Position numbers and translations under genes: made by a program
The notes under the pieces: model-generated
The model's input: only the letters and a program-made list of their open reading frames with translations
What the model was told of the DNA's origin: nothing
Database searches by the model: none
Part shown: positions 11,645 through 28,600 of the stretch, in pieces
How positions within the stretch are numbered: position 1 is the first letter of the stretch
How the letters are laid out: each line of letters begins with the position of its first letter
Assembly (NCBI GenBank): GCA_963920575.1
Contig: OY986969.1
Location: 754,001 to 818,000, forward strand
DNA from: Narthecium ossifragum
Lineage: Eukaryota > Streptophyta > Magnoliopsida > Dioscoreales > Nartheciaceae
Direction of reading: 5' to 3'
DNA: 64,000 nt

Positions 11645-11810
11645 TGACCATATGACATACATGTGTAATCCTCTAATCAGTGTAATGAGATACCGATTGA
11701 TTGATCTAATTCATCGATAGCACACAATCGATGAACTAAATCAATCAATCGACATCTCACTACCGATTCGAGGGCATGTGTAATGCATGCTCTGGCCATA
11801 TACATAAATC
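11645..11810. repeat. ATCGAT-rich foldback element, copy 1
   Basis: Two 32-base arms (near 11688-11719 and 11730-11761) are inverted copies with a loop of about ten bases; each arm contains CGATTGATTGAT and TTCATCGAT. Weaker inverted similarity (CATGTGTAAT on both sides) extends the palindrome outward. Related sequence occurs at 46325-46555. It is non-coding and probably a small foldback MITE. Confidence 0.55.
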
Positions 11811-11971
11811 GCGACTCATAACGATATACACCGGACAAAATTAAACAGCAAAAAAGAAACATAAATTCTATTCAACAGAATACAAGCGCAGAGAAGAAGG
11901 GTTGACCCAACGTGGCAAAACCCACAGCCGCCATTTAGATACACGTATACTAAAATCAATGACAAACCTTA

Positions 11972-17872
<5,901 letters not shown>

Positions 17873-17989
17873 CCTATCAGCTACAATAAGCGGCAGCGAG
17901 CGTCTCCAGCGCCCAAGGAGAGCGCTACTTGGCGGCGGCGGCGGCGTCGATGGGGACGGGATCGATACCGCCGCGATAGGAGCGGGCAA

Positions 17990-18900
17990 AGGGCATCAAG
18001 AGGAAAAGGGAGGGAAAGCGCGTCGAGAAGAGGAGCTAAACGAGGGTCAGTCGCCTTGTGGCCTGCTCAAGGGAAATTACTATATTAACCTTGGATTCCT
18101 TAGGAGACTCCCTATTGGTTGGAGGGTAAATTAGGAAATGATAAGATTTGAGATAAGTTAGTGTTGAAAGTCAAAAGTGTGGTCTTAGTTGAAAGTCACA
18201 GACTCAAAGTCACTCTGCTCTTAGTCAAAAGTCAAAGCCCCGACTATAAGTAAGCCCTGTAACTAGAGAGACAGTGATCATAGAGATTCTAAGGAAGATC
18301 CGAAGTTTTGGTTTCAGTCCGAGTTGAGAGATCCAATATTGGAATATGTAGTTGTTAAAAAACCCGATACGTTTCGGGAGTTTCGGATCGGACTCCAAAC
18401 TATGGATTAAGTATTAAAATAACAAATAATGATTGAAGGAAATTGAGAATGCTTTCAATTCTAATACCAATTTCTGTTCACATTATTTGTGATACTCAGT
18501 TCTTTAATAATTTAATGCACGATAAATATTATTCTACGAGTATTTTAATCAAAACTCTAGAGTCTCTTAGCTTTTATGGGCTATATTGACTTGTAAAGGT
18601 GCAAATATGATGAGATATTAGTGATTTGATTACATATGGGACCTGGGCTTCTTACATGATGCCATGGACTGAGAGACAAGGCACCAGCTTTCTTTGTTGC
18701 TCTCCTTTCTTTTCCAGACAATCATATGGGAAATTGATAGTTAAGAGATTTGATCATGGGACACTGGGTACTACCACTTTAGCTACTCAAGTAGTTGTCT
18801 GGAACTTTCACTACACCAATTGCCATCAAACTTGAAGATGTATGATTCAGTATCTGAGAAGCAGGAGCCAATTATAAATAGGAAACATGAAAGAGTGAAG
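17990..18900. other. Copine upstream flank and intergenic sequence
   Basis: GC-rich sequence to about 18060 is probably the copine 5' untranslated region or promoter. Beyond it the sequence is AT-rich with only short frames and no supported gene. Confidence 0.5.
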
Positions 18901-19055
18901 GCAATGTGGAAAACAATCTAGTAAATGACTTTGTCTTGAATAAAATAGCGCAAAGAGCCATAATACTGTATCAAGACATTTGGCACTAAGATAATCCAAT
19001 GAAGATTGTGAAGGTCTAAGAACAACTTAGCACAACACCATTTGATAGATTCATA
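18900..19055. repeat. Downstream edge of the Mei2 duplication, copy A
   Basis: This matches 33430-33765 imperfectly: GATAATCCAATG and ACACCATTTGATAGATTCAT occur in both places in the same order. It shows that the sequence left of the LINE belongs to the same duplicated block as the Mei2-like gene to its right, so the LINE has split that block. Confidence 0.7.
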
Positions 19056-19123
19056 ATATACAACTTTTTTTTTTGATGAGATGAGCCCATAGGCTAATTA
19101 ATTACAAAGCAAAATTACAAGAT

Positions 19124-20040
19124 TCAGCTACCAAATGACTCCTCGCAGATCCAGGTCAACACAACCCGGCTTCTACGACACGCTCGAGCTATACTATCGG
19201 CTCTTGCGTTACAATCTCTAGAAATGTGTAAAAATAAAACAGAATCAAAGAGCAGGGTATGAAGCCAGATATTCTTAGCCATACCCTCTATGTCCGGGGG
19301 CCATCCTCTTAAGCCATTTAGAATTTGGACAACAATTAAGGCATCTGTTTCGATGATTAGTTTCTGTAGCCCAAGAATTTTTGCTCTCTTCAAGGCTTCA
19401 AGGATGGCCTCCATTTCTCCTTTGAGTACTGAATCGGTGGTTATAGGTTTGGCCCATGCCCAAGCCTCCTTACCATTGGGTAGCAATCCAACCATGCCTA
19501 TATCTGCGTCTCCTGTAGAAGGATTAAAAGACAAGTCTGTTTGAATCACAAGAGGGACCTTGTTTGTGATACGATCATTCGGTAAGATAGAAGTCTGCTG
19601 CTTCTTGTCAAGGTGCTCCTTAACCAGTCTCCTAATTCTGCAGGTGATAGCTTCAACAGATTCACCTTTTCCCCCAAAGACTATGCTGTTTCGATCTTTC
19701 CAAATTTCCCATATGCCGCAACTTAGGAAGGATTTGATTTGTTTAGAACCATGGTGGAAGAGCTGATTGAATAAATTATCTGAATTTCACAGCGGTAGTT
19801 GAAAGTTTTCCTTGGCTGCAATCCTGGAGAAGACCTCAAAGATGAATTGGCAACCAAATACTGCATGTTCTATAGTTTCTGATTCTCCATGACATCTGGG
19901 GCAGCTTCTATCAGATGCGAGGTGAAGTTTCCACAGGGTGTCCCTCACAGGTAGCTTGCCATGAGCCATACGCCATAAAAAATGGCGTACTCTCGGCCCT
20001 GCTGGTGCTCTCCAAACATTGGTCCATATGTTTCATTTTC
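19124..20040 (-). pseudogene. LINE ORF2 3' part: zinc-binding region and RNase H, separated by mutations
   Basis: After a frameshift near 20030, ORF2 continues in another frame with RMAHGKLPVRDTLWKLH and a CPRC...E.IEHAVFGC zinc-binding (zf-RVT) motif. A single TGA at 19787-19789 then interrupts the frame, which stays open through GIWEIWKDRNSIVFGG into an RNase H domain at 19549-19124. Plant L1 elements are known to carry an RNase H of archaeal type here. The conserved sequence on both sides of each lesion shows they are recent. Confidence 0.85.
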
Positions 20041-23000
20041 GAATTTGATTTGGGGGATGGAGTCTTGAGTTAGAGTCGCATAGACAGATGCAGAGCTAAC
20101 CTTGCCTGAAGAGCTGAATGGCCACCGACAAGTGTCTTCATCACCGCATCTTAGCTTCATAACTTGACTGATGAGCAGGGGATGGAAGGAATCATGTAAG
20201 GCTTGCAAGTTCCAGTTACCATTTATCATCAAATCACTTACTTGAAGAGTATCAAGTCCAATGTAGATATTGAACATTGTGGGCCATCTAGACAGTGGGA
20301 GATCGGAAATCCAGGCATCATGAATCACGCTAAGCTTGCTTCTTGTACCCGGCATCCAAACAAGTTTTCTTCTGAGGATATCGGCAGCCACTCGAATGTG
20401 TCTCCAATGGGTTGAGGCAGCTTTTGTATCTCGACATGAGGGGAGGACTTCATGCCATTGATATTTGGCCTTGGCAAGTTCTTTCCATATGTTGGGTCTC
20501 GGTTCCAAGAAAGAAGCAACTCTTTTGGCCTTAAGTGCAGTTTGCCAAGTATTAAGATCCTTGACTCCTAGACCTCCAGCTTCCTTTGGAGTGCATACCT
20601 CTTTCCAAGCCAAGTTACTGATGGCCGACTTGCGTCCCCTCCACAGAAAGTCTCGGCATACTCGATCAATCTTCTCTATGACCCTTAATGGAACATGTGT
20701 GGTGGCCATAACATAGGTAGGAATAGCTTGAAGCACGGAGTTGAGTAAGATCAATCTCCCTGGGTCGGATATATGCCTTCCTTGCCAGGATAAAATGCGG
20801 GCGATCAACTTGTCAAGAAGCGGGGAACAATTTGCAGCTGTGGTCCTGCCGGCGCACAAAGATGCACCTAAGTATGTCCAGATCTCGTTGGCCTCCACAA
20901 GACCAAGTATGTAACATATAGTTAGCTTTCTGCCAACAGGGACAGATGGAGAGAATTGAATGCTAGATTTGTGGATATTCATTTCTAAGCCGGAAAGCAA
21001 TTTAAATCTGAGGAGGGATTCCTTCAACTGCCTTGCCTCTAAGCAAGTGGTTGTAGAGAAGATTAGGCAGTCATCGGCGTAGAGGAGATGTGACAAGGAG
21101 AAATTGGATCCTCTGAAGCTTAGCCCTTTGAGCCCTGATGTTGGATTCTTCAATATCTGCGAGAGCACCTCTTGCACCACCAAGAAGAGGAAAGAAGATA
21201 GGGGATCACCTTGTCTCAGTCCGCAACGAGAGGAAAATCTACCATGCAGCTTGCCATTGACGATGACTGCGAACCTAGGCTTCACAACACATGCCATGAC
21301 CCATTCAATCCACCTCGGCGGGAAATTCATTGCAGCTAGCACCTTCTCAAGGAAACTCCAATTAACTCGGTCGTAAGCAGCCCGCAGGTCAATCTTCATC
21401 ACCATAAGACTGTTGGATTTAGGAGCAATCTTCATGGAGTGGATCACCTCTTTAGCAGCGTCGATACTGTCGTGGATACATCTGCCGGTGAGGAAGGCCG
21501 ATTGCTCCATGCTGATGAGGTTGTCGAGTACAAGTTTCATCCGGCCAGCCAGAATAGTGGTGATCACTTTATAGCCTACATTACATAAGCTAATCGGTCT
21601 GAAGTCTTTCACCTCTTGAGGAAACTTGCATTTAGGCACCAAGGAAACCAGAGTTTCATTCCAGCTAGGGGGGAGTCTGGCAGTTCTGAAGAAGGTTATG
21701 ATGATGTCAACAAAGTCCTTGCCAACGATATCCCAATGAGTGAGATAGAACTCCATTGGGATACCATCGGGGCCAGGGACTTTATTCCTTCCCATGCTGT
21801 GAAGAGCTTCTTTGATCTCAGATTCAGTAACTTCGCTGATCAAAAGGCTGTGTAGGTTTTCATTAACTGTGGGTAGCTGAGGCAAGTCTGGGGTGAAGCC
21901 TCCAGTGTCTTCAGTCCAAAGCTTAGAGTAGTAACTAACAAAGGTTCTTCCAATTTCAGCTTGGTCTCTGGTTATCTCACCATTCCGGTCTATAATTCCT
22001 GTAACTTTGGATTTATGGCATCTAGAGGAGACAAGGTTATGGAAGAAAGATGAATTTCTATCACCTGCTTGCATCCAGATTTGACGAACTCTTTGAGATG
22101 TCTTAGCTTCTTGTTTGGAGATCATTGCTTCCCTCTGCGACTCCAATAGTTTCAACTGCAATTCGTCTTGGGCTGAAAGTAGTCCATTCTCCTCAAGCTT
22201 ATAGAGGCTATCCAAGCACTCCTCCACACGTTTTCCAATTCTGAAGATGTCTTCTCTTCCTTCCTTCTTGTCCCAGTCTTTGACAGTGTCTTTGAGAGCC
22301 TTTAATTTCGAGGTAAATTTATACTGTCTCGAACCATGGTATTTATTTGAGGTCCAGATTTGATGGAGAGCCTCTTTGAATTCCTTCAACCGCATCCATG
22401 AATGTTCTAATCGGAATATTCTAGGTCCGGGTAACACAGCAGGAGGACTGACATTGATCAAAAGTGGTGCATGGTCTGAGCCGATTCTTGCCAGGTGTTT
22501 GACGACTGTGCCAGGGAATCGTTCAACCCAAAGAGGATTACCTAAAGCGCGATCCAACCTTTCAAGAATTTTAGCATGACCTCCTTGATTGTTGCACCAG
22601 GTAAAACGGCTTCCAGAGAATCCAAGATCTGTCAAGTTGTTAAGCAGGATGAAGTTGAGGAAGTCTCTCTCACCCATGCCAAAGCTAAATGGGACGCCTC
22701 CCAGTTTCTCCTCAGCGGACGTGATGACATTTAGGTCTCCTGCTACTAGATGTGGTAGGCCTAATGTGTTGAATCGTGATAGGTAGTCCCATAGTTCCTT
22801 CCTATCACTATCTTGTCTAGCTCCATAAGCCGCCGACAAGGAGAATTCTCCATACTCCTCGGATGTGATCATTGCATGCATGACTTGGGTAGAAATATAT
22901 TTCATAGTAACTCTTCCCACGCTGTGCTTCCAAAAAGCGGTGATCCCTCCGAGTCTGCCCGTGGAAGGAATACAATATCCTCCCCAGTTATTGCCAACTC

Positions 23001-23148
23001 TATTGTGAATCCAGTCAAGTTTATTAGCTTCAACCAGTGTATCAATAAGGAAGATGAAGTCTGGGTTATATTCGCCAACCACCCTTTGACAGATCCTAGA
23101 GGTGCGACTAGGACCTGCTCCCCTACAATTCCAAAAGAACATCTTCAT
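19945..23148 (-). CDS. LINE ORF2: endonuclease and reverse transcriptase
   Basis: An open frame of 1067 residues. The apurinic-type endonuclease occupies about 1-235, starting MKMFFWNCRGAG, with GDLN near 137 and SDHAPLL near 226. The reverse transcriptase covers about 440-760, with VPGPDGIPMEFY, DLRAAYDRVNW, GLRQGDPLSS and the catalytic YADD at 690-693. The endonuclease position usually holding Glu (LIET) reads LIDT. The start ATG overlaps the ORF1 stop as ATGA, suggesting coupled re-initiation. The last 30 or so residues are out of frame because of a frameshift near 20030; the domain continues in the next frame. Confidence 0.92.
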   Translation of the reverse strand: MKMFFWNCRGAGPSRTSRICQRVVGEYNPDFIFLIDTLVEANKLDWIHNRVGNNWGGYCIPSTGRLGGITAFWKHSVGRVTMKYISTQVMHAMITSEEYGEFSLSAAYGARQDSDRKELWDYLSRFNTLGLPHLVAGDLNVITSAEEKLGGVPFSFGMGERDFLNFILLNNLTDLGFSGSRFTWCNNQGGHAKILERLDRALGNPLWVERFPGTVVKHLARIGSDHAPLLINVSPPAVLPGPRIFRLEHSWMRLKEFKEALHQIWTSNKYHGSRQYKFTSKLKALKDTVKDWDKKEGREDIFRIGKRVEECLDSLYKLEENGLLSAQDELQLKLLESQREAMISKQEAKTSQRVRQIWMQAGDRNSSFFHNLVSSRCHKSKVTGIIDRNGEITRDQAEIGRTFVSYYSKLWTEDTGGFTPDLPQLPTVNENLHSLLISEVTESEIKEALHSMGRNKVPGPDGIPMEFYLTHWDIVGKDFVDIIITFFRTARLPPSWNETLVSLVPKCKFPQEVKDFRPISLCNVGYKVITTILAGRMKLVLDNLISMEQSAFLTGRCIHDSIDAAKEVIHSMKIAPKSNSLMVMKIDLRAAYDRVNWSFLEKVLAAMNFPPRWIEWVMACVVKPRFAVIVNGKLHGRFSSRCGLRQGDPLSSFLFLVVQEVLSQILKNPTSGLKGLSFRGSNFSLSHLLYADDCLIFSTTTCLEARQLKESLLRFKLLSGLEMNIHKSSIQFSPSVPVGRKLTICYILGLVEANEIWTYLGASLCAGRTTAANCSPLLDKLIARILSWQGRHISDPGRLILLNSVLQAIPTYVMATTHVPLRVIEKIDRVCRDFLWRGRKSAISNLAWKEVCTPKEAGGLGVKDLNTWQTALKAKRVASFLEPRPNIWKELAKAKYQWHEVLPSCRDTKAASTHWRHIRVAADILRRKLVWMPGTRSKLSVIHDAWISDLPLSRWPTMFNIYIGLDTLQVSDLMINGNWNLQALHDSFHPLLISQVMKLRCGDEDTCRWPFSSSGKVSSASVYATLTQDSIPQIKFENETYGPMFGEHQQGREYAIFYGVWLMASYL

Positions 23149-25216
23149 GACTGAACTTCTTCCACACCCAGTTGCTCGTCTGGGTTAGATTTGCATCTTC
23201 TTTTCCTCATATGGGTGGTGACTTCTCCGTCCTCGATATCATCCACGTCCAAGTTAACATCGAGGTCATCTTCATCTATCTGACTGCCTTCGTCCGCTTC
23301 AGACATGGTCTCGAAGCACCTGAGGTCAGCATCAACAGGAACTTCTGCTGCAAGGGCCATCTCCATGCGTCTAACATTATCTTCATGGACTTGGTCAATA
23401 TTACCTGCATTGATTAGAGGTATGTGTGAGGAGGCATTAATGATGGCTGCCGGAACAGTTTGGGCTGGGAGCACTAGGCCTAGGCTTCCTGCATCTTTAG
23501 AGGGGGAAGGGTTATGGGCTTGGGATAGGTTGTGATTAATTGGGCCTAAAGGAGGAGAAATGGATGGAAGGCCCAATTCCAATATTTTAAATCTGTTGGG
23601 ATATGTAATGGGTATGGGGTGATTTGAAAGGTTGCCACGTCGCCCTTTGCTAGAAGGTTCGGGCGAACGCTGCTTAAGGCTGGCAATTGCAGCAAGCTCC
23701 CCTTTGCCTCTATCATCAAAGTGGAAACCTCCGTCCCTGTCGGCGCCTCTGCTCTCGTCGTCAGCTTCTCTGCTTGTTTTGGTGCAGTCGCCGTAGGATC
23801 GCGGACGTGTCTTGCTGTGATTCATCGCTTGCCTCTCCGTTGAACGTCCTCTGCTGACACCTCGAGCAAGCGGCACGATGCAACCTCGATTACCGCGCCT
23901 CCCCTTTCCAACCGTTTTCCAGCCGTCCGCCGGTGATGCTAGGTGTTCCGGCGACTCTATCTTCCCGGGTACATCTTGATTTTGGCTGTTTGAGGCGATG
24001 CCGGTGCACTTTCCTTTTGGGGCTTTTTTATTTTCTCTTTCTTTGCTTGGATCCACTTCCACTTCCATCGGTGTTGGGTTGGGGCTCCCTTGTTTTCCAT
24101 CTTCTGGTTTATCCTTCTTGTGAGGTATAGGAACCTTCGCCCACTTCTTAGCCTGATCGGTCTTCTTGGGGATGAACCCAGCATCCTTCCTTGGTCTGAT
24201 CGGCCTGGAAGGACATGCTCCAGTGCGATGGCCAATACGGCCACAACCTTCACATATTAGCACATTTTCGTAGTCCAGGTACACAAATCTTGGACCTGTT
24301 CTGGTTTTCACAGTGAGTCCTAACTTAGCTGGTTGATTAAGGTCTACCTCCACGCACACCCGAGCGTACCTGCCTCTATCAGCATCTCTGGTATAGAGGT
24401 CGACCTTCATTGGACTACCAACCAGGGAGCCAATATTCATTGCAACTTCCTCATCTACACATTCAATGGCCAGCCCTGAGAGACGGATCCAGACCAGAGC
24501 CTTCCTGAAGTCTTCTGCAGAGGGGCAGAAGTTTTCCTTCCATTTAATTAAAGCCAACGGTATGCCATTGACATACCAAGGACCACCAGAGAGGATGTGC
24601 AGTCTATCCTCGTCATTGTTGAATTTAAAGACAAAAACTCCTCTGGCCATGTCGGTAACCTGGAAATTTATGTTTTCTCCCCAAAGTTTTGGTAGTCTGG
24701 CTTTGAGGGCCTCTAGAGGTACTCGACCACCCATGAATCGTCCAAACAATGAAAACTCCCATCGCTTGCAGCAACTGTCCATGAGGTCGTCGTTGATGTA
24801 TATCTCCCCGGCATACAGCGAACCCATCTTGGCTATGTCTTCATGTGTGACTGTCGATGGTCTGAACTTCAGCACCCCTAAGGCCTCAGCATATGACCCG
24901 GTGCCTTTAAAACCTGAGAAACCCGGGTTGGGGGAACTCTCTGCTGTAGTAGAGAACTCATGTGATTTAGGGAATCCAGGAGGGGGGGGCAGAGGAAGAG
25001 GAAGATGAGTCGCCCATATCAAGGGACTAAACGGTTTGGGTGAGAGGGGAAGGGGTTGTAGTGGGTTGTGGGAGGTGGGGTTAGAGGTGGGGGAGGAGGG
25101 GCTTGAGGTGGGGGATGAGGGGGAGCTTAGCACTAGCACAGCCCCGCCGGCGTCAGGCGACGGCCGGCCGGGGTGCCAGTCAGGGAACTCTCCGGGGTGC
25201 CTGTCTCTCCAAACAT
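23145..25216 (-). CDS. LINE ORF1: gag-like protein with DUF4283 and zinc knuckle
   Basis: The open frame runs from the 5' edge of the element to 23145. A proline/serine-rich N-terminal part is followed by a DUF4283-type domain (SCCKRWEFSLFGRFMGGRVP onward) and a CCHC knuckle, CEGCGRIGHRTGAC. The acidic C-terminus ends four bases into ORF2. Such ORF1 proteins bind the element RNA and form the transposition particle. The same frame stays open to 25397 in host sequence, so its first 60 residues there are not part of the element. No ATG occurs near the 5' edge, so the true start is unknown. Confidence 0.85.
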
Positions 25217-25641
25217 ATATACAACTTAATGTAGAGCCATAGTTCCTCAACAAAATATCCCTACCTATCCTGTCTCTAAAACATAAACCCCATAACACAT
25301 CAGGGTATATAAAACTCGAAAAGAAGAAAAAAAAAGAGTCAAATTGATGGAACAAAAAAGGAGAAAGCACTACAGAGAAGGCCTTCGCAGACCGCATAAA
25401 GAAGTCATATTTGTGATCATCTCTCGCTCAAGAAAAAACTGCTGTACACTTCCTTATTCCTCATACGGCCATCCAAAATCTTAAAGCTATCCCTGCAGCT
25501 TCACCTTGCGGACCACTTAAAATATTTGAGTCCCGACCAGAAATCATGGGTGAAACAACGAAAATGGGAAGAATAAGAATGAAGTGAGGTGAGGTCATGT
25601 TACAAGTTTAAGGTTAGAGAGCCCTGGGTATTTGGGCTGTG

Positions 25642-28600
25642 TCACTCGGAGTCGTCCTTAGTGGAACCGATGGAAGAAGCTGTTCCATTGGAAGGCTCGT
25701 CCCCATTTGTGGATGGGCTCCCCTGATGATTTTCTTCGCAGCTGGTGTTCCTGGATCTCCCGGACCTCAATCGGATATTCATCCCCATTGGGAAGGGCTC
25801 CTGCATATAGAAACAGCCATAGCATTCTAAGGCGACAAAACATGGCTGAAGCTACTTCTAATTTAAAGAGCAAAGTTTAATGCAGGCTTTCAGATAAACC
25901 ATAATAGTACACGAATTTGCAACTTGATGCAGAGAGCTATTCAAGATCAAATACCAAAGGTTCAATATCATGTAGACGATAAAAAAATCACAGCTTTTTG
26001 GTAAGTCGTAGAAGTAACACAGAAAAATACCAACACTAAAAGGAAAAGAAACTCCAAATATAATGAGAAACAAAAAGGCTCGAGTAATAAAAAATAAAAA
26101 AATAATAAAAAAATATGAAGTTACTAGTGTCTTGGAAAGGCATCTTCTAAATGACTGACTAATCAGTTTCCAAAAATAAAAATGTTTTTGTAGCTTATTT
26201 TTCATAGTATCACAAGGGTGCCCTTTTCAAATTCATTTACTGCCTATTTCTTCATCCTCATAGCTTGACCTGAACAAAGCTTTTGCAAGTAGGCTTATCG
26301 TGCCAAACGATGGCACCATGATCTCAGTTAAAGGTATCTAAGCTAAAGTAAATTTACATATGTAACAGCATTATTTGGGAATAACACAAACCTGATCCCC
26401 GGCATTGGGACCATCGGAATGGAAAAGAATAGGGCGGCAACGTTTGTCCTCATTCATCAAGCTTGAATTCTGGAAATGTGAAATAAGAGCTGTTTTTCCT
26501 TGGATTCGAGCATATGCAAGTGATGCCACCTTTTCACTGTTGAATTTCTCCCATTTCTTTCCATTGAATGCCTGTAAACGATTAGGCGACAATCACTAAG
26601 ATCTTCTGTCTTCGGTAACATAGCAAATTATGGAATCAAAATCGTTAGAATGGCTGTGGAAGGAAAGGAACATATGTGGCTATTGGTTGAAAACATCATT
26701 CAAAGTTTCAAACTGATTGATTGAAGCAGGGAAAAAACCTGATAAAACGAAATGATCTTCTGAGGATCAGTCATATTGATAAAAGCATAGCCCACATTGC
26801 ATTTGTTCTGTAGGGGAAAAAGAACAAATTAACACATCAATTCACAGAAGGAATTGACGGCCCTAAAATTTAAGAATATTTCATAAGCAAAGATTACCTT
26901 GAAATCAATAGGTAGGTAAATGAAATCGTAAGTCCCTCGATGATGTTCATCAATAGCAGCTAGGAGCATTTTAGATGTGTATCTGTTAACAAGTTCACCC
27001 TATAGTATAAGAAAACAACTACATACTATTTTCACAGTCGGAATGGAAAAAGGAAAGGAACTGGGCATTTAAAGTAAAGAGTAAATCGATATACTTGTTA
27101 GGTATATTTTTTATCATCAATGTTGCTCTTGAGTCTTCACCACGAACGATCCGATCGACATCAAGTTCAAACTGCTTTTTATTATCACCCTGACTAGCAC
27201 TAGTATCACTTCTTCTGTTCCTGATCCGCTCGAAAGGGGCGTCAAATGATGAGGGAAAAGAAACCATGGGATTTCTTCCTTGGAAAACGTGGCCATTCTG
27301 AGATGAAGGAATTCCAACGTGTAACGAAGAAATAGAAGACTCTAAACAGTTTCCATTCATATGAGGGAACACATTGTGAGATCCAAACTCCAACAGATGC
27401 ATTGTGGGGCTGCCAGAAAAACCCATACTTCCAAGTGAACCTGGATGAAAAGCAGGCAGCTCAGCAGTATCTGCAGGATACACATTTCGCCTATCCCAAA
27501 TTGATGGATTTACAGCAGGTGCTGAACCAACATGATGGTGTAAAGGCGCCATGCTGTTCAACATTTGAGATGGTGGTCTTGGAAGGCCATGCATTTGTGA
27601 TGGGGTACGAGTAGGAATGTTATTCGCAAACGTTGGTGAATCTAGCCACATCATAGTCCCGGGTGGATGATGGCGATATGAGTTGGAATTTCCCATGACA
27701 TACTGACACCCATGAAGAGGGGAATTTCCATTTCCCAGAACTCCAAATGCTGCAAACGACAATAAATAATGATCAAGGACATTCGTATGCTAACAGATAA
27801 CACAAGCAAGAATCAATAACATCTTACTATCTAATTCCAGGTCACACATACTGAGATTACACCGGCACTTACCAGCTTCATTAGGATCAAATGAATGACT
27901 GCTCAGACCACCAGCCCCAACTCCATGGATGTGCCTGTTATCCACTCCTTCAGGCGGCCTAATGCTAGTAGGCAGTGCAGACATCGTGCTTTGGTGATTA
28001 TATGGGATGCCATTGATTATGCCATCGTGGTACTCTGGAAGTGAATGAGGATGGATACCTGGAATGCTTTGAAAACCAAAGTTCATCTGCCCAAGTGACT
28101 GGCCATGGTCACTAAGACCAAGAAGATTATGATGATCAGCTACTTGTCCAACCCTGGCTGAGGAAAAGTTATGCGACAGACTTGAAGAGATTCCTCGTAA
28201 TGCAGTTTCTGCAACTGTCGTGTTTGGTGCTCGGACTGCAGAGTGAAAACCCTGAATAGATCCATTATCAAGACCACTCAATGCAATTGACCCGAGAGAC
28301 ACTGAACCTGAAGAAACTAACATGTGTCCATCAGCAACTAATTAAGTAAATGCATCGAGTCTGAAATGACACCAGAGATGCAGCAAAGATAGCATAAGAA
28401 GTTCTTAGATATCCGGAATAAGCGACAGACCATAGCATTCAGGTGGTGAGTTACTTGGGGGGCTCGCCTGCCTGCAGCTATTGGGTTCTTCTTGCTCCAA
28501 TTCGGGAGAAAACTGTTGTGTTAAGCTGTTGACAGCATCACGAATAATCATGAAACATTACACTTTGGATGGGTGAGAATTAACAAAGAAACACTATCCT

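Larger units (their letters stand above)
19067..25216 (-). mobile_element. L1-type LINE, nearly intact, with 11-bp target duplication
   Basis: A 6.15-kb element read right to left, with a short A tail (T run at 19067-19074). It is flanked by identical ATATACAACTT at 19056-19066 and 25217-25227. It carries a gag-like ORF1, then ORF2 with endonuclease, reverse transcriptase, zinc-binding region and RNase H. The outer flanks rejoin to match the uninterrupted homologous stretch around 33740-33830, which confirms both ends. ORF2 shows one frameshift near 20030 and one TGA at 19787, so the copy is probably inactive but young. ORF1 is open from the very first base with no ATG near it, so slight 5' truncation is possible. 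Confidence 0.93.

Noticed and set aside
22813..23154. Plus-strand frames within the LINE and the Mei2 genes (for example 22813-23154, 24466-25008, 29781-30014)
   Set aside because: They are antisense shadows of recognised minus-strand proteins, with no domain of their own.
25217..25397. N-terminal extension of LINE ORF1 reaching 25397
   Set aside because: This part is homologous to host sequence beside Mei2 copy B (about 33790-34000) and lies outside the 11-bp target duplication, so it is not LINE coding sequence.
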